A DNA stretch of 56,143 nt from Clostridia bacterium. GTDB taxonomy: Bacteria > Bacillota > Clostridia > Christensenellales > CAG-138. The notes under the pieces are model-generated. The model was not told where the DNA came from and searched no databases. It worked only from the letters and a program-made list of their open reading frames with translations. The stretch spans positions 1 through 56,143 of the forward strand of contig JAFYJD010000028.1 of the NCBI GenBank assembly GCA_017538255.1. Direction: 5' to 3'. This document shows positions 35,629-43,890 of the stretch, piece by piece. Position numbers and translations under genes: made by a program. Numbering within the stretch: the stretch's first letter is position 1; every line of letters begins with the position of its first letter.

Positions 35629-36999
35629 TTATACCCTGTAAACAACTATCCCGTTTTTTGTCAATTCAAACGGCGGCGCGATCTCAATCACCTTACCCGA
35701 ATACCTTTTAAGCGGCGGTGGGAGTTCTTCATTGAACTCTATCCGCTCCGCACAGAGCATAAGTCTATCCATAAACGCCCTGTTCTTTGCGCGGTCGCCG
35801 TATTTGTCGTCCCCCACTATCGGACAGCCGAGCCGCTCAAAACTCGCCCTTATCTGGTGCGTGCGCCCCGTTATCAGTTCCGCTTCTACGAGGGATACGG
35901 TCTCGCCGCTTTCAAGGCGCACGCTCTTTTTGAGGGTGTAGCGCGTACGCATTTCAAAAGTGTTCGCGCCCGGTCTGTCAAAAAGCCGCACGCGCGCCTC
36001 CGAACTGTCCTTTTCGGCATGGAAAACTGCCTCTCCCGATGGTCTTTCGGGCTTTGAAAACACTATTAGCGAATAGGTTTTTTTCAGTTCGCGCCCGGCG
36101 ATGAGTTTGAGCAGCGCATCGCGTACGTGGATCGTCCTTGCAAACAGTACGAGCCCGCTCGTCGGCACGTCGAGCCGATGCACGGGATACACTTCGCCAA
36201 ACGCCGCCCGAAGCCGCGCTTCAAGCGTATCCTCTCCCCCGTCCGCTATCGCGCAGGAGATGCCCGCGGTCTTATTCACGGCGATTATGCCGTCGTCGAT
36301 ATACGGGCATCTGACGCCGCTTGTAAGCGCCGCCAAAGCGTCGCCGAACGGTGCGAACGCGCCGAACGTCGGGATGCTCGTAAAGGTCATATTCTCCTTA
36401 AGCGTCGGATGCTCAATGGTCAAACTGTACGCATACAGCGCGATCTGCTGTCCCCTTTCGGCGGCTGGATTATAGCGTTGATCGCCCCAAAGCGGCATAT
36501 TTGCGCCCGCGAACTGCGCGCGTATCTGATGATGCCTCCCCGTGTGAAGATCGACGTCAACAAGCGTAAAGCCGTTTTTGCTCATAACGGCGGCGTAATC
36601 GAGGCTTGCCCTCTGCGCTCCAGGCTCATCCTTTGAAGTGAGCCTTGAAGAATGGGTGCTTTCGTCCTTAACGATGTAGTTTTCAAGCGTCCCGTACGGA
36701 GCGATACCCAAAGCCACGACCGCCGCGTAACGTTTTTTCGTGCGCCGTGCCTTCATAGCCTCGGTAAGGCGCGCCGCCGCCTTGCTCGTGCGCGCAAATA
36801 CCATAACGCCGCCGACGGGTCGGTCGAGCCTGTGCACGAGCCCGAGATACACCTCGCCGGGCTTGTTGTATTTTTCTTTTATGTAATACTTGGCTTCGGT
36901 CAAAAGATCCATATCGCCGCTCGAATCCGCCTGCACGGGCATATTGATCGGCTTTTCAACGACCAAAAGATGATTGTCCTCGTAGATGATCTTCAGCAT
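35629..36999 (-). CDS. Tandem RluA-type pseudouridine synthase (two catalytic domains)
   Basis: 456 residues made of two RluA-family domains in one chain. Domain 1 (about 1-215) has HRLDRPVGG with the catalytic Asp at about 59, and TGRHHQIRAQF. Domain 2 (about 230-456) has HRLDVPTSG with Asp about 277, and TGRTHQIRASF. Both catalytic Asp residues are present, so both could be active. Normal RluA/RluD proteins have one domain of roughly 220-320 residues. No S4 domain is visible. RNA targets are unknown; 23S rRNA or tRNA is likely. Confidence 0.88.
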   Translation of the reverse strand: MLKIIYEDNHLLVVEKPINMPVQADSSGDMDLLTEAKYYIKEKYNKPGEVYLGLVHRLDRPVGGVMVFARTSKAAARLTEAMKARRTKKRYAAVVALGIAPYGTLENYIVKDESTHSSRLTSKDEPGAQRASLDYAAVMSKNGFTLVDVDLHTGRHHQIRAQFAGANMPLWGDQRYNPAAERGQQIALYAYSLTIEHPTLKENMTFTSIPTFGAFAPFGDALAALTSGVRCPYIDDGIIAVNKTAGISCAIADGGEDTLEARLRAAFGEVYPVHRLDVPTSGLVLFARTIHVRDALLKLIAGRELKKTYSLIVFSKPERPSGEAVFHAEKDSSEARVRLFDRPGANTFEMRTRYTLKKSVRLESGETVSLVEAELITGRTHQIRASFERLGCPIVGDDKYGDRAKNRAFMDRLMLCAERIEFNEELPPPLKRYSGKVIEIAPPFELTKNGIVVYRV

Positions 37000-37029
37000 T
37001 TGATAATTAAACCGTTAATCTATGCGCTT

Positions 37030-37896
37030 TTATACCTCGCGCCACCATCTGCCCGTGCAACCGCAGGGCAGGATCAGTTCTCCCCCACCGATCGGCAGCC
37101 CTATCTCGTCGGCTACGATCTTGCCGCCGCGTTTGGAAAGCGCAACGCTCAAAACGTTCTTGACTACCGCGGGCGCAAGCCCCGTTGTATACGAGTTTAT
37201 CAGGAAGAATCCCGCGTTTTTGCTGAGCAGATCCGCGCATTCGCTCACGAGCGGAAACAGTCCCTCCTCGATGCGCCACATCTCGCCCGTCGGACCCCTG
37301 CCGTAGCTCGGCGGATCCATAAGTATGCCCTCATATTCGCGGCCGCGGCGTTTTTCCCGCGCGACGAACTTCATCGCGTCGTCAACGATGAATCGTACGG
37401 GACGGTCGGCAAGCGCCGACGCGGCAAGATTGCTCTTTGCCCACGCGACCATACCCTTTGCGGCGTCCAGATGCACTACCTCCGCGCCCGCGGCGGCAAG
37501 CGCCAGCGTTGCGCCGCCCGTATAGGCAAACAGATTCAAAACGCGGAAGGGCTCGCCGTGTTTTTTCTTGTAATTCTCGACGATACCGCGCATAAAATCC
37601 CAGTTGACCGCCTGCTCGGGGAACAGCCCCGTATGCTTGAACCCCGTCGGCCGCACGATGAAGGTCAGATCCTTATAGCGGATATTCCAGTTTTCCGACA
37701 GATCACGATTGAACTGCCACTCGCCGCCGCCCGACGACGAACGAATATAGTGCGCATCGATATGATCGGGCGCTTTCATCGGCCAGATCGCCTGTGGATC
37801 GGGTCGAAGCAGCACGATGTCCCCCCAACGTTCGAGTTTTTCGCCATTGCCGGCATTTATTATCTCAAAATCTTTCCAACCGTTTGCAAGAAACAT
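37030..37896 (-). CDS. Class I SAM-dependent methyltransferase (RlmI/RlmK-like, COG1092 type)
   Basis: About 288 residues. SAM-binding FRVLNLFAYTGGATLALAAAGA and the catalytic MDPPSYGRG are typical of 23S rRNA cytosine/guanine methyltransferases of the RlmI/RlmK group, but the N-terminal PUA domain of RlmI is missing. KHTGLFPEQ is a further family motif. The ATG at 37896 (GGTGAG 5 nt upstream) is preferred over a TTG at 37914 that overlaps parB. Likely an rRNA methyltransferase; the target position is uncertain. Confidence 0.82.
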   Translation of the reverse strand: MFLANGWKDFEIINAGNGEKLERWGDIVLLRPDPQAIWPMKAPDHIDAHYIRSSSGGGEWQFNRDLSENWNIRYKDLTFIVRPTGFKHTGLFPEQAVNWDFMRGIVENYKKKHGEPFRVLNLFAYTGGATLALAAAGAEVVHLDAAKGMVAWAKSNLAASALADRPVRFIVDDAMKFVAREKRRGREYEGILMDPPSYGRGPTGEMWRIEEGLFPLVSECADLLSKNAGFFLINSYTTGLAPAVVKNVLSVALSKRGGKIVADEIGLPIGGGELILPCGCTGRWWREV

Positions 37897-37910
37897 AGTC
37901 TCACCCGCCG

Positions 37911-38762
37911 TCAATCCTCGGTTTTACCCATTATCTTATCAAACAGCCCGTTGAGTTCTTCGGGGCTGTAATACTCTATTACGATCCTACCCGATTCCTC
38001 GCTGCCCTTGATGCTGACCTTGGTGCCGAGTCGCTCGCGCAGGGCGTCCTGTGCGCTGACAAGGTCGTTTGAAAGTTTGCTGCGCTTCGTCTGCCTCTTT
38101 TCAAGCGCCTTTACCTCGAGCGCTTTTTCGACCATCCGCTCCGTTTCGCGTACCGACCAGCCCTCGCGCACCGCCTGGCGCGCAAGTTCCGTCATAAGTT
38201 CGTCGTCGGTGATCGTTCCCAGCGCACGGCAATGCCCGGGCTGTAAGAGCCCGTCCGCGACGTATTTTATTATCTCCTCGGGCAAAGTAAGCAGTCTTAG
38301 AGTGTTTGCTATTGCGGGTCGTGATTTTCCGAGGCGTTTTGCAACGGCGTCCTGCGTTAGATCGTGCTCGTCCATCAGCGCCCTTATCGCAAACGCTTCC
38401 TCGATCGCGTTCAGGTTTTCGCGCTGAAGATTTTCGATTAGCGCGAGTTCGCGCACCTCCTGTTCGTCTATCTCGCGGATGATCGATGGGACTTCGTTGA
38501 GCCCCGCTATCCTCGCTGCGCGGAAACGCCTTTCACCCGCAATGATCGTGTATCTGTCGCCGTTTGGTTTTACAATTATCGGCTGAACGACACCGTGCTG
38601 CTCAATGCTCGCGGCAAGTTCCTCAAGTTTTCTTTCATCAAAACGCTTGCGCGGCTGATCCGCGTTGTTGTCGATCAAATAGACGGAGAGCATACTTATC
38701 GCTCCATCCTTGTTTATGCTGCCGCCGAGCAGCGCATCAAGTCCTTTTCCCAAACCTTTCAT
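37911..38762 (-). CDS. parB: Chromosome-partitioning protein ParB (Spo0J)
   Basis: CTP-dependent DNA clamp that loads at parS and organises the origin region. The N-terminal domain has GERRFRAA (76-83) for CTP binding and ENLQREN (110-116). A central HTH follows (TQDAVAKRLGKSRPAIANTLRLL) and a C-terminal dimerisation region. 283 residues, normal. It lies 15 nt behind parA. Two parS sites lie 2-4 kb away in this window, the expected close linkage. Confidence 0.96.
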   Translation of the reverse strand: MKGLGKGLDALLGGSINKDGAISMLSVYLIDNNADQPRKRFDERKLEELAASIEQHGVVQPIIVKPNGDRYTIIAGERRFRAARIAGLNEVPSIIREIDEQEVRELALIENLQRENLNAIEEAFAIRALMDEHDLTQDAVAKRLGKSRPAIANTLRLLTLPEEIIKYVADGLLQPGHCRALGTITDDELMTELARQAVREGWSVRETERMVEKALEVKALEKRQTKRSKLSNDLVSAQDALRERLGTKVSIKGSEESGRIVIEYYSPEELNGLFDKIMGKTED

Positions 38763-38777
38763 ATTCTTCTCCTGAAA

Positions 38778-39572
38778 TTATTTACTTTCCTCGGTCGCAT
38801 CATCCATAGGCTGCTGCTCGTCCAACAATTCGAGCGCAAGCGTTTTGTAAGCGTTGGATGCGCCGCATTTCGGGTCGTACATCGTTATCGGCAGACCGAA
38901 ACTCGGCGCTTCACCAAGGCGTACCGAGCGCGGTATCACGGTATTGTAGACCTTGTTGCGGAAGAACTTTTTGACCTCCTCGACCACCTGGTTGGACAGG
39001 CGAGTGCGCGCATCGTACATCGTCATAACGACGCCCTCGACTGCCAGATCGGGATTGAGGTTTATGCGAACAAGGCGCACCGTATTCATAAGCTGCGAAA
39101 GCCCTTCGAGCGCGTAGTATTCGCATTGGATCGGCACGAGCAGCGTATCAGCGGCGGCAAGCGCGTTGAGCGTGATAAGCCCCAGCGAAGGCGGACAGTC
39201 TATGAATATGTATTCGAACTCATCCCGCACCGAGCGGAGCGCGTTTTTAAGTTTGAACTCGCGCGACATCTGGCTGACGAGTTCGATCTCCGCGCCTGCG
39301 AGTTCGATCCTTGCCGGGAGCACGAACAGTCCCTCCACCTGAGTTTTAAGCATAATTTTCTCAGCGTTCACGCCGTTTATCAGCATATCGTAAACGCTGT
39401 ACTCACATTCCTCCTTATCAACGCCGATGCCGCTTGTTGCGTTGCCCTGCGGATCGACATCGACGAGCAGCGTCCTATGCCCCTGCTGCGCGACGCAGGT
39501 AGCAAGGTTGACGGCGGTCGTGGTCTTCCCCACCCCGCCCTTCTGATTTGCTATTACTATAACTTTTGCCAT
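38778..39572 (-). CDS. parA: Chromosome-partitioning ATPase ParA (Soj)
   Basis: Walker-type ATPase that works with ParB in chromosome segregation and, in spore formers, in control of sporulation and DnaA. The deviant Walker A KGGVGKTT (11-18) stands at the start (MAKVIVIANQ). FIDCPPSLGLITLNAL is the Walker B region. 264 residues. The ATG at 39572 has GGAGGAACTT in front of it; an in-frame upstream extension has no ribosome site and no homology. Confidence 0.96.
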   Translation of the reverse strand: MAKVIVIANQKGGVGKTTTAVNLATCVAQQGHRTLLVDVDPQGNATSGIGVDKEECEYSVYDMLINGVNAEKIMLKTQVEGLFVLPARIELAGAEIELVSQMSREFKLKNALRSVRDEFEYIFIDCPPSLGLITLNALAAADTLLVPIQCEYYALEGLSQLMNTVRLVRINLNPDLAVEGVVMTMYDARTRLSNQVVEEVKKFFRNKVYNTVIPRSVRLGEAPSFGLPITMYDPKCGASNAYKTLALELLDEQQPMDDATEESK

Positions 39573-39621
39573 AAGTTCCTCCGCAAATGGGGTTTGTTTC
39601 ATACTTTTTTTATAGCTCATA

Positions 39622-40683
39622 TCAATTTCCGTTAAGGGTTTCAAACTTGGCAACATAGTAGAACGTGCCTTGAATCAGTCCGGTTTCTTCGTCCATAGGA
39701 AGCCTCATACGGTGTGACGATACAAGCTTGCCGTCTTTATCATACCAGCCAAGGAATCTTATGTTCTCATTTTCCCTATCCCAGCTAGCTGACAATTCCA
39801 CATCAAAGTGCGTAACCGACCAATCGGTAGCATAATCATTGTCTATTCCCACATAGCCGTCACCCTCTGCAACTACCGTAAGATCAAAATCAAAGTTATT
39901 GAGATAAAACGGTTCACCATCATAGCAAAATTCTTCATGTTCTTCCGGCACAGATACCCAACGAAGCCGTTTGAGTTTATTTGCGTAAATGGAAATATGG
40001 AAAGATTCTATCGTTTCAGGCAGCACTTCTTCAAGCTGCTCACAAAAGGTGACGTCTATTTCAGGTTCATTGCAGCCTGTAACATCGAGCGCGGTTATCC
40101 CGCACCAGTTGCAGTTGACAGAAATCAACTCTTCGCAGCCGCTGAGATCGAGTTTGCCAACAAGGTCATAACCGGTGACATTATAAACTTCGCGCCCCTT
40201 TTCTGTTCGTATTTTATGTGGAACATAGAAAGCGACCAGTCTGCCGTTTTCGTTAAACTCTGCGATCGGAATATTGCCTTCGGGTTCATGAAAGATGGAG
40301 TCCCAGAAGAACCATGTTGTGGGATCGTCGGGATCGTAGTATTCATTCATTTTCTCTCCGTTACGAACTCCGTTTTCATCCTTTATTTCAAGGAAATTGC
40401 GAACGGCGTTGAAATCATGCTCGTTAATCTCGGAAACAGGGGGGCAAGAGACGGCAGGGCGCGGACCCTGCGTAGGCTCTGCGGTGGGCGCCGCCGTCGG
40501 GGTTTCGGTGGGCTGTTGCGTGGGCTCAACCGTTGGCTCTTCGGACGGGGCCCCCGTGGGGGCCTCCGTCCAAAGCTTCGGCGATGGGCTCGGATCGGCA
40601 TTCTTCACCGGCGCACACGCCGCGAGCATAAATGCCGATGCAAGCAGCGCAAGGGTTATCGCTTTAAGCTTTGTGTTTTTCAT
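39622..40683 (-). CDS. Lipoprotein with Pro/Thr/Glu linker and leucine-rich-like repeat
   Basis: 353 residues. Lipoprotein signal with lipobox MLAAC (Cys 22), a linker of PT/EPT repeats up to about residue 75, then an extracellular domain. Its middle (LDLSGCEELISVNCNW, then ALDVTGCNEPEIDVTFC) resembles a short Bspa-like leucine-rich repeat. The C-terminal part (FLGWYDKDGKLVSSHRM) recalls repeats in cell-surface proteins. Function unknown; likely a surface-exposed binding protein. It sits upstream of parA on the same strand, but a separate role is likely. Confidence 0.75.
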   Translation of the reverse strand: MKNTKLKAITLALLASAFMLAACAPVKNADPSPSPKLWTEAPTGAPSEEPTVEPTQQPTETPTAAPTAEPTQGPRPAVSCPPVSEINEHDFNAVRNFLEIKDENGVRNGEKMNEYYDPDDPTTWFFWDSIFHEPEGNIPIAEFNENGRLVAFYVPHKIRTEKGREVYNVTGYDLVGKLDLSGCEELISVNCNWCGITALDVTGCNEPEIDVTFCEQLEEVLPETIESFHISIYANKLKRLRWVSVPEEHEEFCYDGEPFYLNNFDFDLTVVAEGDGYVGIDNDYATDWSVTHFDVELSASWDRENENIRFLGWYDKDGKLVSSHRMRLPMDEETGLIQGTFYYVAKFETLNGN

Positions 40684-40788
40684 GGTTGATTTCCTCCGTT
40701 CTCATCTTTCTTCGCTTTCAGCAAGCCGTACCCGCTTATTATACACGCAAACGGAGTTCATTACAAGGCTTTTAAAAACAAAAGAGAA

Positions 40789-40804
40789 TGTTTCCCGTGA
40801 AACA
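40789..40804. promoter_or_regulatory. parS site 1 (one mismatch)
   Basis: TGTTTCCCGTGAAACA differs from the Firmicutes parS consensus TGTTTCACGTGAAACA in one base. It lies in the 217-nt gap upstream of the lipoprotein gene; nothing else was recognised in that gap. Confidence 0.85.
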
Positions 40805-40900
40805 TTTCACCGTTTGTGCTATCATCAAAAATGGCGTCGTTGACTTTAAATTTAACTGAATGCGTTTAGCAAAAGATATGTATGCCAATCTGTCGTATGT

Positions 40901-41410
40901 CTATCCCAACAAAAGCTTTACCGCTGCGATGCCCGTTATCACGCCGACCGCACCACTGATCAGCGCCACCGGTATCGCATACGAAGTCTTTTTGATCCCC
41001 GCCGAGCCGCAGTACAGTGCGATCGTATATACGATGGTCTCCGTCGAGCCGACGCAGACCGAAGCCGCGTTGCCTATAAAACTGTCCGCTCCATATGTCT
41101 TCAAGACGTCCGACAGTACCGCGAGTGCCGCGCTGCCCGAAAATGGGCGCATCACGAGCAGCGGGATAAGTTCTGCTGGAACTCCAAGCGCGCCGAAGAC
41201 GGGGGATAGCAGGCGTGAGATCAGTTCAAAACCGCCGCCCGCTCGAAACACGGCTATCGAACCGAGCATCAGCGCAAGATTCGGAAGTATCGAAAGCAGG
41301 GTCGGTACCGCATCTCGCGCCCCCTCGACAAAAGCGTCGTATGGATCGCATCTTTTAATAAGCGCATATATGAGAAGGAGCGCTATAAGGGTAGGGAAGA
41401 GGAGTTTCAT
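40901..41410 (-). CDS. spmB: Spore maturation protein B (SpmB)
   Basis: 169-residue membrane protein of the nucleoside-recognition (Gate) family, needed for spore core dehydration and heat resistance in Bacillus. Conserved PYDAFVEGARDAVPTLLSILPNL and VMRPFSGSAAL. About four TM segments. The start overlaps the spmA stop (ATGA). Indicates that the organism can sporulate or descends from a sporulating lineage. Confidence 0.95.
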   Translation of the reverse strand: MKLLFPTLIALLLIYALIKRCDPYDAFVEGARDAVPTLLSILPNLALMLGSIAVFRAGGGFELISRLLSPVFGALGVPAELIPLLVMRPFSGSAALAVLSDVLKTYGADSFIGNAASVCVGSTETIVYTIALYCGSAGIKKTSYAIPVALISGAVGVITGIAAVKLLLG

Positions 41411-41970
41411 TTAATTATCGATGCAAAGGCCTTGCTTGCTATAATTGCTGCAACTGCGGCAAAAATCGAAGATATCAGGGTGGGAAGTACTATGGAATAA
41501 GCGTCCGCCGCGCCGAGTGAGAAGCGTATCGCAAGCACGTTCGTCGGCAAAAGTTCTATTGCGGACGCATTAAGTGCAAGGAACATACAGATATTGGCCG
41601 TTGCACTCTCTGAGCCGTGCGCTTCACGTTTCAGTTCACGCATAGCATCTATTCCAAACGGTGTAGCGGCATTCCCGAGACCGAAGAAGTTTGCGGCAAG
41701 ATTCATCGTTATCGGCGCCGCTGCGCCCGATACGCCCGGCATCAGCAGCCCGAGCGGTTTTCGTATCAGTCGTGCAAGTTTTTCCACGAGCCCGGCGCGT
41801 TTTGCAACATTCATAAGCCCCATCCATATGAGATATGAGCCTGCAAGCGAAGCGCAGAGTTTTACCGCTCCGTCCGCGCCCGAGATCAGTTCGTCAAGAG
41901 GGGATATCCCGTTTACAATGCAGAGCAGACAGCCCACAGCAAATAATACCGTTATTATTAAACTCATCAT
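41407..41970 (-). CDS. spmA: Spore maturation protein A (SpmA)
   Basis: About 187 residues with Gate-family TM segments. Family motifs are the KPLGLLMPGVS stretch, NFFGLGNAATPFGIDAM and MFLALNASAIELLP. The start at 41970 (or the next ATG at 41967) is chosen since homology begins there. A longer frame would include the parS palindrome. No strong ribosome site is visible, which is odd. Forms a pair with spmB. Confidence 0.93.
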   Translation of the reverse strand: MMSLIITVLFAVGCLLCIVNGISPLDELISGADGAVKLCASLAGSYLIWMGLMNVAKRAGLVEKLARLIRKPLGLLMPGVSGAAAPITMNLAANFFGLGNAATPFGIDAMRELKREAHGSESATANICMFLALNASAIELLPTNVLAIRFSLGAADAYSIVLPTLISSIFAAVAAIIASKAFASIIK

Positions 41971-42021
41971 ATAACAGGCTATGCACCTATGTGCACCGCT
42001 ATTCACAAACAAAAAAGAGAA

Positions 42022-42037
42022 TGTTTCACGTGAAACA
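42022..42037. promoter_or_regulatory. parS site 2 (perfect), centre of a 30-bp palindrome
   Basis: Exact TGTTTCACGTGAAACA. The symmetry extends to 42015-42044 (AAGAGAA...TTCTCTT), a perfect 30-bp inverted repeat in the gap between spmA and the upstream small gene. Confidence 0.95.
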
Positions 42038-42059
42038 TTCTCTTTAATATCTGTCCTCC

Positions 42060-42368
42060 TCATTCCCACTCGACGGCATCTATGGAAACGAGATATTGTT
42101 CCATAAAGTCCATATAATCGTCTACGAAACGCATAATGTACGTCTTATAGGCGGGGAACTTTTTGTTGAGTTCATCCGTCATACGGTCAAATATTACGTC
42201 CTCATCGTAGGGATCTTCTTCGCCGATCTCATCGAGATATGCAATGTCCAGCGCGATCAAGGCATCGAGCATCTCGCCGAAATCGGTTTCGGAAACGAAG
42301 TCAAAATCGCCTTGGTTGGCAAACTTTTCGGCAATATAGGTCTTTGCCTCGGCAAGTTCCAGTATCAT
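42060..42368 (-). CDS. Small acidic protein of unknown function
   Basis: 102 residues, very rich in Asp and Glu (IGEEDPYDEDVIFDRMTDEL), no TM segment or signal, all-helical by pattern. Preceded by AAAGGAGCAACC as ribosome site. No family recognised. It may be regulated together with the USP-like gene 31 nt upstream. Confidence 0.65.
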   Translation of the reverse strand: MILELAEAKTYIAEKFANQGDFDFVSETDFGEMLDALIALDIAYLDEIGEEDPYDEDVIFDRMTDELNKKFPAYKTYIMRFVDDYMDFMEQYLVSIDAVEWE

Positions 42369-42399
42369 AGGTTGCTCCTTTCAAATTTTTATTTTCAGT

Positions 42400-42822
42400 T
42401 TATTCCACTATTATAAAATCTACAGCGCTGAGCCGCGAAGCGAGGCGCACCGTGAAACTGCCAGGGCCTTGATTCAACGAAGTACCGAGAATAATCTGCG
42501 ATACGCCGTTCGTTTCCGCAAAATCAACGAGCGCATCTACGACGTTTTCAGCGCGCAGTATCGCGAGTTCGGCATCGATCAGGCTTGCGCAGGTGAACAG
42601 GTATTCTATCGCATCCGGCTCGGAACGGTAGTCCAAAAACGCATGTCCTTCTTGGACGCAATGTACTACAAACAGTCTTTGATTTGGTTTTCGCATATAG
42701 GCACCGCGTTCTATCAGGCGCTCGCAGGCACGCTGACCCGTTACGCAGACCATAAGCCCTCCTGCTCTCTCTTTTTCGGCTGTATCGGTTGCAATATTAT
42801 CGCTAATTTCGTTCTTTTTCAT
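42400..42822 (-). CDS. Universal-stress-protein-like domain protein
   Basis: About 140 residues from the ATG 42822 (GGAG upstream; a longer frame has no homology). MVCVTGQRACERLIERGA and FVVHCVQEG form the first strand-helix-strand. VSQIILGTSLNQGPGSFTVRLASRL is the nucleotide-binding GxxxxG-like loop of USP domains, close to those of KdpD. Likely a small nucleotide-binding stress protein in the cytoplasm. Lies 25 nt behind the LOG-family gene. Confidence 0.7.
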   Translation of the reverse strand: MKKNEISDNIATDTAEKERAGGLMVCVTGQRACERLIERGAYMRKPNQRLFVVHCVQEGHAFLDYRSEPDAIEYLFTCASLIDAELAILRAENVVDALVDFAETNGVSQIILGTSLNQGPGSFTVRLASRLSAVDFIIVE

Positions 42823-42847
42823 ATTGGCTCCATTTCCCGCCGGCTGT

Positions 42848-43459
42848 TCAATCGTGTTTTCCGAAATGTGCCGAGCGGATCGCGTCCTGCATCTTATCAG
42901 GCAGGACCGGTGTGTCGCTGTTATCAATCGCTTCGATCGCCTCGTCGACGGTGTGCACGACCGTAAACAGGCGCATAAACAGGGGATTTGCAAACCCGTC
43001 GTTTACGCAGCGTTCAAACTGCGCGATCAGCGCGTCGTAAAACCCGCCGATATTCACGATTATTATGGGTTTTGAGTGATAGCCGAGCTGCTTGAGCGTT
43101 ATTACTTCGAGCAGTTCCTCGAGCGTTCCGAAGCCGCCGCCGAGGGCGATAAACGCCGAACTTTTTTCTTCCATAGCGGATTTTCGCTCGTGCATCGTTT
43201 TTGTTTCGATACGTTCGGTACAATGCTCGAAGTATATGCCGGGAAGATTGAGTTTTTCCGGTATAACGCCGATGATCTCGCCGCCGTTTTTGTGCGCGCC
43301 GCCCGCCGTCGCGCCCATAAGCCCCGTTCTGCCCGCACCGAACACAAGCCCCATGCCAAGAAGCGCGAGCCTTGCACCGAGTTCATACGCAAACTCGATG
43401 TGTTCATTTGGAACGGCGCTTGACGATGCGCCGAAAACGCAGACATATCTGTCGGCCAT
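42848..43459 (-). CDS. LOG family protein (nucleoside 5'-monophosphate phosphoribohydrolase-like)
   Basis: About 203 residues. Rossmann fold with CVFGASSSAVP at the start and ALGGGFGTLEELLEV, the GGxGTxxE catalytic motif of LOG/cytokinin-activating proteins formerly called lysine decarboxylases. Cleaves the N-glycosidic bond of (modified) AMP. ATG 43459 follows GAGGTG. Length usual. Confidence 0.9.
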   Translation of the reverse strand: MADRYVCVFGASSSAVPNEHIEFAYELGARLALLGMGLVFGAGRTGLMGATAGGAHKNGGEIIGVIPEKLNLPGIYFEHCTERIETKTMHERKSAMEEKSSAFIALGGGFGTLEELLEVITLKQLGYHSKPIIIVNIGGFYDALIAQFERCVNDGFANPLFMRLFTVVHTVDEAIEAIDNSDTPVLPDKMQDAIRSAHFGKHD

Positions 43460-43685
43460 AATCACCTCGTTGACCGCAAGCGGTTTTGCTCCGCAGTTTC
43501 CTTATTGCCATTATAACATCTTTTTTACCTAAATGGAATTGGATAAGTGTGAAAAATTGTGTCAAATTGTTAACTGAACGGATAGACGAGGGTGATTTTA
43601 GGCGTTTTTGTGAAAATATACTGTTTTCTGGGGCTTTTGGCACTTGTAATCCCGTTCACCGTTTGGTAAAATACCGCACGGAAAA

Positions 43686-43829
43686 ACAGAGTAGGGAACG
43701 GTGAGTTTTTAAGTGTCGGGGATACAGGGAGTTGATTCCCGAACGAAAACTCGTTTCGCAGGCACAAATACCGTAAGGGCTGCGCCGATTGTAGAAACAG
43801 GTTGCTGTACCGTTCTCGCATCCCGCTGG
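43686..43829 (+). ncRNA. Tetrahydrofolate (THF) riboswitch aptamer
   Basis: Conserved blocks of the THF class appear in order: GAGTAGG (43689-43695), TAAGTG, AGGGAGTTG, CCCGAACGAA and CGCATCCCGCT near the end. Helices seen by eye: GAACGGT/ACCGTTC (outer) and GAGTTTT/AAAACTC (P2). An additional hairpin arm of about 50 nt with ends GTTTC/GAAAC is inserted near 43753-43798, which makes it longer than usual. It sits directly upstream of a folate transporter and folC, the known targets. Confidence 0.85.
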
Positions 43830-43847
43830 CTATATGAACGGATACTG

Positions 43848-43890
43848 CTCCTTTGTGTAGCGACGAGATCGCTCTACGAAGGAGATTTTT
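43848..43890 (+). promoter_or_regulatory. Riboswitch expression platform: SD-sequestering hairpin
   Basis: CTCCTTTGTGTAGCGA pairs with TCGCTCTACGAAGGAG with few mismatches, burying the AAGGAG ribosome site of the next gene; ATTTTT then ATG follow. It could block translation or end transcription when folate is high. Confidence 0.65.

Noticed and set aside
36652..37971. Plus-strand frame of 439 codons
   Set aside because: Antisense to the pseudouridine synthase, methyltransferase and start of parB; a typical shadow in GC-rich genes. The same holds for 30118-30930, 38595-39635 and 48726-49772.
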